A DNA stretch of 64,000 bases from contig CM061254.1 of the NCBI GenBank assembly GCA_022605425.2, positions 62,001 through 126,000 of the forward strand. Reading direction: 5' to 3'. This document shows, piece after piece, positions 35,901 to 44,524 of this stretch (its first letter is position 1; each line of letters starts with the position of its first letter). The position numbers were made by a program, and so were the translations under genes. Source of the DNA: Hamiltosporidium tvaerminnensis (taxonomy: Eukaryota > Microsporidia > Dubosqiidae). The notes under the pieces were generated by a model. That model saw nothing but the letters and a program-made list of their open reading frames with translations. It was not told the DNA's origin and ran no database searches.

Positions 35901-36172
35901 TGTGAATTAACACCTAATCTATAAGATCCAAATGTATAAATAAGTGATGTGTAATTTCTAGGGGGGAGATTTTTTTGGGTGGCTATGTGTTTAGTGTATT
36001 TGAGAGTTAAAATGTGTAAAAGTGAAAGTACTTTTTCGTGGGTGTGTTGTAGGTGTGGGGGTTTTGTGTAGTAGGTGGTGTTTAGGTGGTGGGAGAGTGA
36101 TTTTGATAGTTTTATGTCGAGAGGTGATGGTTTTTTAAGGGAGAGGGGTGTTGTTGGTGTGTTGTGTTGCAT
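32939..36172 (-). CDS. PAP1: Nuclear poly(A) polymerase with minisatellite-encoded insertions
   Basis: The 1077-residue protein adds poly(A) tails to mRNA 3' ends in the nucleus; yeast Pap1 has 568 residues. Conserved blocks: nucleotidyltransferase signature FGSYRLGVNSQYSDIDTL (81-98) with catalytic Asp94 and Asp96, third Asp245 in NINIDLVFCRL, the central block FRVCLKGVKLWAKRKGLYGN (298-317) and YPNGNAF, then MPVITPAYPYMCSTHN (391-406), WSKLFAPSDFFTRYRFYM (535-552), and the RNA-binding part with FIGLQLNEFRVPGKRI (776-791). Between these are four low-complexity insertions: 122-220 (Asn/Ile/Ser-rich), 432-529 (GGGDSEI and related), 608-738 (KQQGLNNSTN and NNLHPLNNS units) and a tail 838-1077 (EQHPVITSTN and EQQGISNRDM units). 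All are built from the minisatellite that also flanks the gene. All catalytic residues are kept, so the enzyme is probably active, with the insertions in surface loops. ACCCCT precedes the start by a few bases. Identity is sure; tolerance of the insertions is inferred. Confidence 0.93.
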   Translation of the reverse strand: MQHNTPTTPLSLKKPSPLDIKLSKSLSHHLNTTYYTKPPHLQHTHEKVLSLLHILTLKYTKHIATQKNLPPRNYTSLIYTFGSYRLGVNSQYSDIDTLVLFPRFITRTDFFTTFVDYLRCNGNISSRDYKELDNNISSSRDYKELDSSKGNNNISSEGNINSNNNNNISSSKGKDYISSSNTNKEINTNINTHNTNTNINTNKEINNTNNNKEINTNNNNILVIAVVEHAYVPLIKLRISNINIDLVFCRLNTMFIDKGLCLLNNNILKGMDEKCILSVNGSRVTDIILEGVNNKENFRVCLKGVKLWAKRKGLYGNVYGYMGGVSYAICVAKICLLYPNGNAFYLLKKFFKIFSEWKWPVPVIIREYEECGLNLKVWDPKSCPGDRFHKMPVITPAYPYMCSTHNVSSSTLGVIVEEMKKASNIIDEYVRGVSEIGGGDSEIGGGDSEIGGGDKGGGVSEILGGDKGGGVSDKSMAWGVSDKGGGVNIGTCGVPGLNIGTNTLHPLNISNNTLRPVNTNNNKQHPLNKDEVTLWSKLFAPSDFFTRYRFYMTVICNSMDIEVWEGYVESKIRVLCQRMEVLEEFGGVIPYPKVFRVKWCNKVENVKNIEGVKGEGSEGGVKGEGSEGGVRDSRGKLEGVNNSIGKLEGVNNSSNKQQGLSNLSNKQQGLNNSSSKQQGLNNSTNKQQGLNNNSSKQQGLNNSTNNLHPLNNSNNKQQDLSNNLSNNLHPLSNSNNKLNKNFEKLFNKNICGLECSCRKDYPLFVSSVNEDVSVFFIGLQLNEFRVPGKRIFVDKQVKEFIEYLKENGKECGDGGVSVKVVKRSEVGVFMRAYTKERGVSNSKGSEGGVSNRGRDVGGVNISRGIDEGVSNSTNEQQGISNRDMEQHPVITSTKEQQGVSNRDMEQHPVSNSTNEQQGVSNRDMEQHPVITSTNEQKGLTTSTNKQKGVITSTNKQQGISNKDMEQHPVITSTNEQQGISNKDMEQHPVITSTNEQQGISNRDMEQHPVITSSNKQKGLTTSNNEQHPVITRTNKQKGLTTGNNEQHPVITSTNKQQGVNMLRNINKDLNENKRIKK
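33001..33600. repeat. 30-bp coding minisatellite with alternating core orientation
   Basis: On the coding (minus) strand, 30-bp units carry either AACAGGGTGTT or AACACCCTGTT, which are exact reverse complements of each other. About 11 units encode (E/K)Q(Q/K)G and 8 encode EQHPV, mostly alternating, giving a 60-bp higher-order unit. The unit length is a multiple of three and the units lack stops, so other frames (for example 33005-33763 on the plus strand) are open too. Those are by-products. Confidence 0.93.
33960..34345. repeat. Second coding minisatellite within PAP1
   Basis: The minus strand repeats 30-bp units with AAACAACAGGGTCTTAATAA (KQQGLNN) and opposite-sense units with TTACACCCTCTTA (LHPLNN), plus shorter GGTGTAAAGGGTGAGGGTAG units (VKGEGSEGG). 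It is in frame throughout PAP1, in the insertion at residues 608-738. Confidence 0.9.
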
Positions 36173-36175
36173 GTG

Positions 36176-36181
36176 AGGGGT
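36176..36181 (-). promoter_or_regulatory. CCCC start-proximal motif of PAP1
   Basis: On the minus strand ACCCCT lies a few bases before the PAP1 ATG, within ATTATACCCCTCAC. The same ACCCCT is found before the gene at 37608. It fits the CCC-type microsporidian start signal. It is also part of a short direct repeat upstream, so function is inferred. Confidence 0.4.
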
Positions 36182-37338
36182 ATAATGTGGGGTAGGGATA
36201 TAAGGGGTAGGGATATAAGGGGTGGGGATATAAGGAGTAGGGATATAAGGGGTAGGGATATAAGGGGGTGTAAAGTATTAGTAGATGAATAGGGTGTTAG
36301 TATATAGTAAGGATGTGTTAGAGGGTGTTAGTAATAATGAGTAGGGATATAAGGGGGTGTTAAGTATTAGTAGATTATTGTAAGGGTGTTAGTATATAGT
36401 AGATGATTGTAAGGGTGTTAGTGATAAGGAGTAGGGATATAAGGGGGTGTTAAGTATTAGTAGATGATTGTAAGGGTGTTAGTAATAATGAGTATAGTTA
36501 AGAGGGTGTTAGTAATAAGGAGTATAGTTAAGAGGGTGTTAGTGATAAGGAGTATAGTTATAGGGTGTTAGTGATAAGGAGTATAGTTAAGAGGGTGTTA
36601 GTGATAAGGAGTATGGTTATGAGGAGTATAGTTAAGAGGGTGTAAAGTAATAAGGAGTAGGGATATAAGGGGGTGTAAAGTATATACTAAGGATGTGTTA
36701 GAGGGTGTTAGTATATAGTAGATTATTGTAAGGGTGTTAGTGATAAGGAGTAGGGATATAAGGGGTGTTAGTAATAGTAGATTATTGTAAGGGTGTTAGT
36801 ATATAGTAAGGATGTGTTAGAGGGTGTTAGTAATAATGAGTATAGTTAAGAGGGTGTTAGTAATAAAGAGTATGGTTATAAACGTAAAGTATTAATAGAT
36901 GATTATAAGGGTGTTGGTTTAGAGTAAGGATGTGTTAGAGGGTGTAAAGTATTAGTAGATTATTATGAGGGTGTTAGTGATAAGGGTAGTAAGTTAAAGG
37001 GTGTTAGTAATAAGGAGTATAGTTATAGGGGTGTTAGTAGTAATGAGTATAGTTATAGGGGTGTTAGTAATAAAGGAGTATGGTTAAGAGGGTGTTAGTA
37101 ATAAGGAGTATAGTTAAGAGGGTGTAAAGTAATAAGGAGTAGGGATATAAGGGGGTGTAAAGTATATACTAAGGATGTGTTAGAGGGTGTTAGTAATAAG
37201 GAGTATAGTTATAAGGGTGTTAGTAATAAGGAGTATAGTTAAGAGGGTGTAAAGTATTAGTAGATGATTGTAAGGGTGTTAGTTTAGAGTACTAATGAGT
37301 AAGAGGGTGTTAGTATGTGTACTATATACTAACACCCT
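36182..37338. repeat. GGGTGTTA minisatellite array, right of PAP1
   Basis: The plus strand carries dozens of GGGTGTTAGT or GGGTGTAAAGT motifs with spacers such as AATAAGGAGTATAGTTAAGA, AGTAGATGATTGTAA and GAGTAGGGATATAAGG. Units are about 30-45 bases and are shuffled rather than regular. The sense is opposite to the left array, so the two arrays face each other across PAP1. It ends in a hairpin where the sense flips (37304-37338). Confidence 0.93.
37304..37338. repeat. Hairpin at the array strand switch
   Basis: AGGGTGTTAGTAT (37304-37316) is the exact reverse complement of ATACTAACACCCT (37326-37338), separated by nine bases. To the left the array is G-rich on the plus strand. To the right the C-rich form begins. 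Confidence 0.85.
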
Positions 37339-37380
37339 TTAACCATACATTTTATCCTTTCCTCCACTCCCTCTATTATA

Positions 37381-37607
37381 ATAATACCCCTTACCCCTCT
37401 ACAACCTTTATATAATAATTCTATTACAACCCCTTATATATGTCAACCTTTATATAATAATTCTATTATAAACCCTTCTATTATAATTCTACAACCTTTA
37501 TATAATAATTCTAACTTAAACCCCTTATATATGTCACTCCTCTATCATAATTCTATTATAACAACTCTACAACCCTTATATAATAATTCTATTACAACCC
37601 CTTATAT
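37381..37607 (+). repeat. Tandemly repeated promoter-like and start-codon context
   Basis: ACCCCTTATATATGTCA occurs three times, with ATGs at 37440, 37531 and 37608. Between them are copies of TATATAATAATTCTATTA. Only the last ATG opens a long frame; the first meets a stop after a few codons and the second is out of frame with the gene. The 5' flank of the gene at 37608 therefore seems to have been duplicated in tandem together with its start context. Confidence 0.75.
37597..37602 (+). promoter_or_regulatory. CCCC start-proximal motif
   Basis: ACCCCT lies a few bases before the ATG at 37608, as for PAP1. The same context is present at the two upstream decoy ATGs. Confidence 0.4.
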
Positions 37608-38384
37608 ATGTCAACCAAGCTATTTAAAACTTACAACCTTTCTCTTATAATAGAAAACCTTTCTTCTTTAAAAAATTTAAATAAAATAAAAAAAAATCGT
37701 ATTTGTATAAAAGGAGGTGTTAAAGATATGAAAATTAAAATATTAAAAAATACTTTAAATTTTTTAATTTTTAAATATAAAGAAATAGAAAAAAATATAT
37801 TTCAAAGTAATTTTAGTGTTAAAAGGTATAAAGAAGTTATTAATATTTATAAGGGTGTTAGTTATAAGATAGAAAGTGTTAATACAAGTATTTTAAATGA
37901 AATTTATAAATTGTTTTATAGAAGAATAGGAAGAGAGTGTAATGTATATAATGGTATTACTATATATGAATGTGGTAATAAGGATAGTAATATAGGGCAA
38001 GTGGATATTAATTTGGATATTAATTTGGATACTAATTTGGATACTAATAATATAGATAGGAATATAGATAGGAATATAGATAGGAATCTAATTAGGAATA
38101 TAGAAAAGAGTGTAGATAGGAATATAGAAAGGAGTATAGATAGGAATATAGAAAGGAATATAGATAGGAATATAGAGGGTAATATAGAAAGGAGTATAGA
38201 AAGGAGTGTAGATAGGAATATAGAGGATAATAAATATATCACTAATGAAGATTATAACATAGAAAGGAGTATAGAGGATATAACAGAATGTAATATTGAC
38301 TTTAATAGGTTTGTAGAGTTTGATGTAAATGATGAAGAATTAAAGGTATTGGAAAGGATATATGATTTTATAGATAGGGGGTGA
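37608..38384 (+). CDS. Unknown protein with 12-bp-encoded tetrapeptide repeats
   Basis: This 258-residue protein was not assigned to a family. Residues 1-120 look like an ordinary folded domain, with mixed hydrophobic and Lys-rich helices and a Cys-containing segment near 115-126. Residues about 130-215 are tandem tetrapeptides, first (D-I/T-N-L) and then (D/E-R-N/S-I), encoded by 12-bp units such as AGGAATATAGAT. The last 40 residues are acidic and non-repetitive. The minisatellite core GGGTGTTAGT is inside the frame as Lys-Gly-Val-Ser (37852-37861). The frame survives many repeat changes, each a multiple of three, which argues that it is translated. The gene is divergent from PAP1 with the GGGTGTTA array between. 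A role cannot be named. Confidence 0.65.
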   Translation: MSTKLFKTYNLSLIIENLSSLKNLNKIKKNRICIKGGVKDMKIKILKNTLNFLIFKYKEIEKNIFQSNFSVKRYKEVINIYKGVSYKIESVNTSILNEIYKLFYRRIGRECNVYNGITIYECGNKDSNIGQVDINLDINLDTNLDTNNIDRNIDRNIDRNLIRNIEKSVDRNIERSIDRNIERNIDRNIEGNIERSIERSVDRNIEDNKYITNEDYNIERSIEDITECNIDFNRFVEFDVNDEELKVLERIYDFIDRG

Positions 38385-38945
38385 TAATAAGAGTAGGATA
38401 TAGGGTGATAGTAATAAGGAGTATAGTTAAGAGGGTGTTAGTAATAAGTAGTAAGGAAGAGGGTGTTAATAAAAGTAGTAAGGAAGAGGGTGCTAGTAAT
38501 AAGTAGGATAGAGGGTGTTAACATAAGTACTTATGATCAAAAGGGTGTTAGTAATTAGTACTATGACTAAGAGGGTGATAATAAGGGATATCTTATTAAG
38601 AGGGTGTTAGTAATACTGTAGTCAATAAGAGGGTGTTAATGATAAGTACTAATGAGTAAGAGGGTGTTAGTAATAAGACATATGTTATTAAGAGGGTGTT
38701 AACATAAGTACTTATGATCAAAAGGGTGTTAGTAATTAGTACTATGACTAAGAGGGTGATAATAAGGGATATCTTATTAAGAGGGTGTTAGTAATACTGT
38801 AGTCAATAAGAGTGTGTTAGTAATAAGACATATCTTATTAAAAGGGTGTTAGTAAAAGTGGTAATAAATAAGAGGGTGTTAATGATAAGTACTAATGATT
38901 AAGAGGGTGTTAGTAATTAGTACTAATAATTAAAAGGGTTATTTA
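38385..38945. repeat. GGGTGTTA array with a higher-order duplication
   Basis: The plus-strand GGGTGTTAGT motif recurs about every 25-35 bases, with spacers rich in small palindromes such as TTAGTACTAAT, AAGGGATATCTTATT and AAGACATATGTTATT. A block of about 120 bases at 38511-38631 is repeated almost exactly at 38692-38812, a shift of 181 bases. Non-coding. Confidence 0.92.
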
Positions 38946-39327
38946 TCCTAATTATATTAAAAGCTTTTAATCTTTTACAAATTTGTATTTTAAATTCTTA
39001 AAAAATAAATTATTAGTTTATTTGGTATATTAAAGCTTTAGAAAAGATAAATAAAATAAAAATTATTTGGTTGGTGTTAGACCATGTAGAATTTATAATA
39101 CATTGTATTTTAAGGTAGGTAATGATAATGTGTATAAATTTCTAGAAATTTTTCTAGTAAAAATATATAAAAAATAGAAAATTATTTTGTAGTTTTTCCT
39201 ATCACTGTATCATACACTATGATTCTATAAATAATATATTTTAATTTAAAAGCTTAGAAACCTTACTTACTTGGGTTAGAAGTCTTAAGTGATAATTAAA
39301 GAATATGTTTTAAAAATATTGTAATTT
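38946..39327. other. AT-rich spacer between minisatellite and R2-like copy 3
   Basis: No gene or repeat is recognised. It ends at the 3' terminus of the retroelement. Confidence 0.5.
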
Positions 39328-42300
39328 TATTTAATAAAATTCTGGGTTAAAATATTTTTTCCCATTTTTATATGTTTTATTCTACCTCTTTAACCACTAT
39401 TGTCTCTTCTTCCAAATCCGACTCTTCATTTATGTTATTGGTCGGTTCCTCCAAAGTAGTTCCTCCTTGTGAAATAAGAGGTGTATTATTTTTTGGTTTT
39501 AAAATTTTAACACCATCTTCCTCTCTTTTCTCTTCTTTTAAAGGGGGTATTGGTTCCTCATGCATCTCTGATCTCATAATAACACCCATTGACGCTCTCT
39601 CCCATCTCTCTTCGGCATTTAGTCCTGACTCAAGTCCTCTTCGTCGATCAAAGGAAATTGTTTCGACTGTTTTCTTAAGTACTATAGACTGAATGTATGC
39701 CTCTACATTCATGGGTATTTCTAGTCTTTTAAGATGAGATTAATGGTATTTTGTCACAATACCGTCCCAGGTCATCACATAAGGGATTATCTCAACACTA
39801 CACTTATAAATAAGACCCAACTCATTGGCTAGCAGGTCATACTTCCTAAGTTTTTCAGTTTCAACTATTTGAAGTGAATCTTGGGAAGTGATTCCTACTT
39901 CAATAAGCGTTATCTTATTTTTCTTCTTATCTAAAATAAATATATCGGGTCTGTTATTCCGAATTTTAACATCAGTTTTAATTCTGGTGTCCACTCTTAT
40001 CTCTGCATACTCATTATCAAGAATTTCTTGAACTGAGTGACTCCTAATTCGTTTTGAAGACTTAAACTTATATCTATTTAGGAGAAGTAAGTGTAGGCAT
40101 CTAACCACTTCATTATGCCGTCTGGTGTAGTCATGACCTAGCATTTTTTCACATCGAGTTGCTAGATGATCTACAGTTTTACCAGACTTGCCGCAATGTT
40201 GGCACACTCCATCTGCTCCCCAGAATACATTTCTATCCTGGATATAGCAGAACACTGCTTCATTTCGTGGCTTGATATTCCCTCTCTTTAGCCATCTTGA
40301 AGAGTCACTAACACTCACAAGCTCATTTTTTCTTGCATTATATAACTTTGAATGAAGTTTTCGTTTTTCTATTTCGTTATATAGTTTTGCAAGTTGAGCT
40401 TCTTCTAAACTTTTCTTAGTGACTTCTTCTACTAACCTGTACTTAACTTTTAAGAAGCCTTTTATTAGTGCAAGATGGGTTTTATTATTATTCTCCACCT
40501 TGAGGATTGCTGCTCGTCTAGTTGATATTTCTTTACTTTTTTCCAGACAATCCAAGAGTTGCATAAGCATATGTTCGCTTCGCAACTCAACACTATGTAG
40601 GCCTCTTCCAAGTTCTGTTCTAGGAAGGCAAACGCTCTTTACATACTGGGCGGAAATGTATCTTATTCTTCACTAACACCGCACGCACTGCATCATCTAA
40701 CTTAGAGAAGTCAGCCGGTTCAAGTCGAAGTACTCCTATGTAGTAGTTGATTAACGATATCGCATGTTGATTAATTGCAGAAAATAAATTTTTTGCATTT
40801 AATCTAGTGTGACAAAGTCTTTCAACTCTTGATATAAGTTTGCTTTGTACTTCTTCAAATGAGCTACGTGTCGGGATTCCTCTGCTATCTTCTATTATTC
40901 CTAAATATTTGTAAACACTAACACCTTCTAGAAGAGTAGCAGTATCTTCACAACACGTATCATTTGTGGCTGACTTCTCTTTGTTAATCTCTAACCCAAT
41001 CACCTCTAAAAATTCCTTTGCCTCACCTGTCATAGCACTCAATGTAGAGCTATCTTTCGCAAGGAGCTTAAGATCATCAATAAACAAGAGGTGATTAGTA
41101 GAGTGAAATTCTGCATCTGTTTGTACTGTCACTTTTGTGTATTTTTCACTAAGCTTTCGGCTTAATGGATCCATACACAATACAAACAACAATGTTGACA
41201 AACTATCTCCTTGTAGAATCCCTCTCTCAATCTTCTTGCTCATGATTTTTTCAGGCCCTACTGATATATCAATTTTCCATTTTGATATAATTACCTTAAT
41301 AAATTTCAGGATCCAATCAGGTAAATTAAGGTTTTCAATGCATTGAGTTAGATAAGCATGATCTATTGAATCATAAGCTTTTTTAACATCAATCCATGTT
41401 GCCTTAAGATTGTTTCCGTACTCTTTGTTAATGGCAATATTCAGTAGAGCCTGCTCTTTTGCTCCCTGCACACCTCTTACCGCCCCTAACTGGTTCTCTG
41501 CAAGCAACCCTCGCCTTTCCACTTCAATTTAAACGACTTCGTTACACACTTTGTCGTTAACTTATAGAGGTTGGACATACAAGTGATTGGCCTGTAGTCA
41601 GAGCCTCTTCGTGGAATTCCTTTCGGTATCACATACGTAAGCCCGCAGTAAAACCAATCAGCTTGAGGTGTTCCTTCTAAACATATAACTTTCACAGTAT
41701 CATAAAGATATTTGTGAAGAGTTGTAAGTTTCTTAATGAAAAAATTGTAAATACCATCAATTCCAGCAGCTTTCCAATTGGGAAGCCAATTAATGATATT
41801 TACAAATTCATCAAGTGAAGGAAACGTGGTCGGATGATTATCTGATACAAATGGAATCAAATAATCATCGTACGTGACTGCGTCATCATTTTTGTTCCAC
41901 ATTGTAGACCAAAAACTCACAATTTCATCACGACTGACCACATGCTCGGATTCTACACGCTCAGATAACCCACGATAAAATCGACCTCGGAAAAGCTCAA
42001 ACATACGATTCTCTTTTCGGAATTGCTTCCTACTTTCATGCATCGTAATTTTTTTCTCGTAAATATTCAAAGACTCATTCTTCTTGACTAAAGCCTCAGA
42101 AAGATCAGTTACGCTGCTCAAGTTTAAATTAAACTCTCGCATGATTTTCTTAAGGCTCTTTGTTTCCAAAGTGGAGAGCTTTTCCTGCTTACGAGCCTTC
42201 TCAAGAAGATCTTTGCAAAGTATTAACTTAGAAATTTTACTTTCTATATTTTCCTTCCAAGCGGATCTAGGCTTTTATTTGCGTGTTGCCTCGTCATAGC

Positions 42301-43030
42301 ATACCTGGGCTGCTTGGATTATCCGTGCCACTGCAGTTATCGTCATCGCCACACAAGAATCAGCATACTCACCGATAATTCAATTAATAAGGTCCAAAAC
42401 TTTACTGTCAAACAATTCACTTGTAAGCTTTCGAGTTCGAACCACCACTTTTCCAATTTCCTTCTCCGAGATTTCTTTGATTTTATTCAAAAATTTATCT
42501 CTCAGGTTTATGTACTCTGTGGTGTCAGTCAGGGTGCATGGCTCAGTGAGACAAGTGGCGATTCTACGTCGCTCTCCATTCTCTTCTTGCCTTATTTCCC
42601 TTTTCTGCTTCATTTTGTGCGAGTTTTTTAAACGCATCGATATCTAGTGTGCAGCTAAATTTCTCATTATAGTACCCTAGCGTAGCGGCCAGCCATTTCT
42701 GGGCATTCTCTTAAACCTCTTTTGCACTGCTAGAATAGCAGATCTAGGCCATTCCTGTTCTACGACTGTGACAGAGTCAAGTATTGAAGGCAATACCATC
42801 AGTCGATTTCCTTCTAAAATGGCATCTGTATTGAGGTTTTTCATGCCGTTGGCTGGTCCACACGCAGTCGCATCGGTACTAGAAGACGAAGGTATGGTGT
42901 CAACCAAGCAGACTGGACTAGTCTGGCTACTACTGCTTGCTTGGTGGTTGGTGGGGGGTGTTATGGAAGGTCGGTAGAGGTAATTGTCTCTCGGATAACA
43001 TTGCTACATCTATATAACACATCAAAATCT
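39328..43030 (-). mobile_element. R2-like non-LTR retrotransposon, copy 3 (5'-truncated, damaged)
   Basis: The same 3' terminus as copies 1 and 2 begins at 39329. Similarity continues to about 43030, where the sequence equivalent to residues around 30 of the protein ends abruptly at a C-rich junction (CCCCCGCGCCG). The first part of the element is missing, as is common for target-primed reverse transcription. It is most like copy 2. No target duplication was identified. Confidence 0.85.
39377..43025 (-). pseudogene. R2-like reverse transcriptase/endonuclease remnant
   Basis: The coding region is split into at least six pieces. Visible damage, compared with copy 2: TAA at about 39740; a two-base deletion near 40628; a one-base deletion near 41535; a stop at about 42275 (TAA) and another near 42378 (TGA), and further frame changes between 42600 and 42700. 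The pieces still contain the reverse transcriptase core WIDVKKAYDSID, GILQGDSLS (with Thr where the others have Pro), FIDD, the zinc knuckle and the endonuclease RPD...E. Clearly inactive. Confidence 0.92.
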
Positions 43031-43839
43031 CCCCCGCGCCGTTCTTCAAGATATTATACAAATATTAGAGTTAATTACATAAAATAGGTTCATAATCTTG
43101 GAATTGTATCAATTTTACGATTAATTAAAAAATAAGGAATATAGAAGAAGAGCCAGAATTATACAAATTACTTAAGTGAGCATTGGTTGAGTAATCCTAT
43201 TTTCAATTTTCATCAATAATATCCTTAAAAAACGTATCTATCTTGTGTTATAGTTATGGAAATAAATTCAAAGATAAATTTATATTCATATATTTATAAC
43301 CACTGTATTAAATCTAAACATTATTCGATATCAAAAAAATGTAATCGCACTACGTTATTCAGGAAATTTGGCTGAAAGTATATCTTTCGAAATAAAAAAT
43401 CTACCAAAGTCGGAGTAATGGCAATGTAAAATTTTTTATTAATATAGTTGAATTTCCGAAGTTTTGGTAGAAAATTGAAAGATATTAGATAGAGTTCTAT
43501 ATTACATTTTTTGATACAGATTATCTTTAGAATCAATGCATATCAGAAAAAAAAGCAATCTAAAATTTTCTTTCAGCATCTTTGCTTATTTTTGTTCTTA
43601 ATTCTATATCTATATTTATAAAAATGAACTATGCGTAGGTGCTTGTTTAATGTCTGAGAATAAAGTGTGTTATTTTTCTAAGAAGTGGTATCGTTTTAAT
43701 CATGAAAGTAGATTAACTTTAAAGGTAATGAGGAGATTTTTATTAAAAGGTGTTAATAGCACAGGGTGAATTCCAATGGTGTTAATATATAACGTAGTAA
43801 GTTACAGGGTGTTTACTTATGGTAATAGGTTAATGAGTG
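43031..43839. other. AT-rich spacer with degenerate minisatellite at its right end
   Basis: No gene is supported (the minus frame at 43321-43536 has no recognisable feature). From about 43750 loose forms of the GGTGTTAATA motif appear, for example AAAAGGTGTTAATAGC and GTTACAGGGTGTTTAC. The piggyBac element is inserted in this. Confidence 0.55.
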
Positions 43840-43843
43840 TTAA
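43840..43843. repeat. piggyBac TTAA target duplication, left
   Basis: TTAA directly precedes the terminal repeat starting CCCTTTGCATTCGTATG. The matching TTAA is at 46826-46829. Confidence 0.88.
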
Positions 43844-43847
43844 CCCT

Positions 43848-43982
43848 TTGCATTCGTATGTCGCCGTATATGCGACAGAGTATGTTTTACCGTTGCACTC
43901 GTATGTCGCCGTATAGGCGACACACTATGTTTTACTGTTGCGCTCATATGTCGCCGTATAAGCGACATAATACATTTTACCA
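43848..43982. repeat. Three 45-bp subterminal repeats with hairpins
   Basis: Copies start at 43848, 43893 and 43938. Each contains TATGTCGCCGTATA followed by a GCGACA half, so TGTCGC and GCGACA form a six-pair stem (43859-43877 in the first copy). Their position just inside the terminal repeat fits transposase-binding subterminal repeats. Confidence 0.88.
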
Positions 43983-44524
43983 TAAAAGTGAAATGCAATA
44001 ATAATATATAATATGCGTTTATCTTTTGCTCTTTGGTCTGCTGAGGAGATATTTATATGAAATTAAGTAAATAAATATAATACAGAGCTGAAAAGGAATT
44101 AAATAGAAGGGAAAACCAAACAAAAGTCTAATCACATCAGAAAAAAATCCCTTCTCTGTTCTTGTAAAAGAAATTTCGAGTCAAAATCAACAATGAGCCA
44201 GCCCCAGGATGACAATAAAAAGGGATTAGTCTCTCCCTAGCTTGTGAACAAACAGACTTGGCTTTTTTTCTGTGCAGTAGTTAATTTTTAAAAACTTATA
44301 ATTCGTTCGACTCATCATAACTTATATAAACTAAATTTCTAGTCTTTGTTTACCTTATCCCATTGTTGTTTCTAATCTAGCCGCTTAGAGTGATTGTTTC
44401 TTTTTCCGTAATTTTTTGTAAACATGCCCTAGCTAAGTCAGTATTGTCCGTGCTTCCGATCTATCTACATCGGCATAGTGTGCGTTAATTTTTACTAAAC
44501 TTTAGAATATTTTATACCCTTAAA

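Noticed and set aside
37916-38242. Minus-strand Leu/Ile/Ser-rich frame
   Set aside because: It is the antisense of the 12-bp repeats in the plus-strand gene at 37608. It has no independent support.
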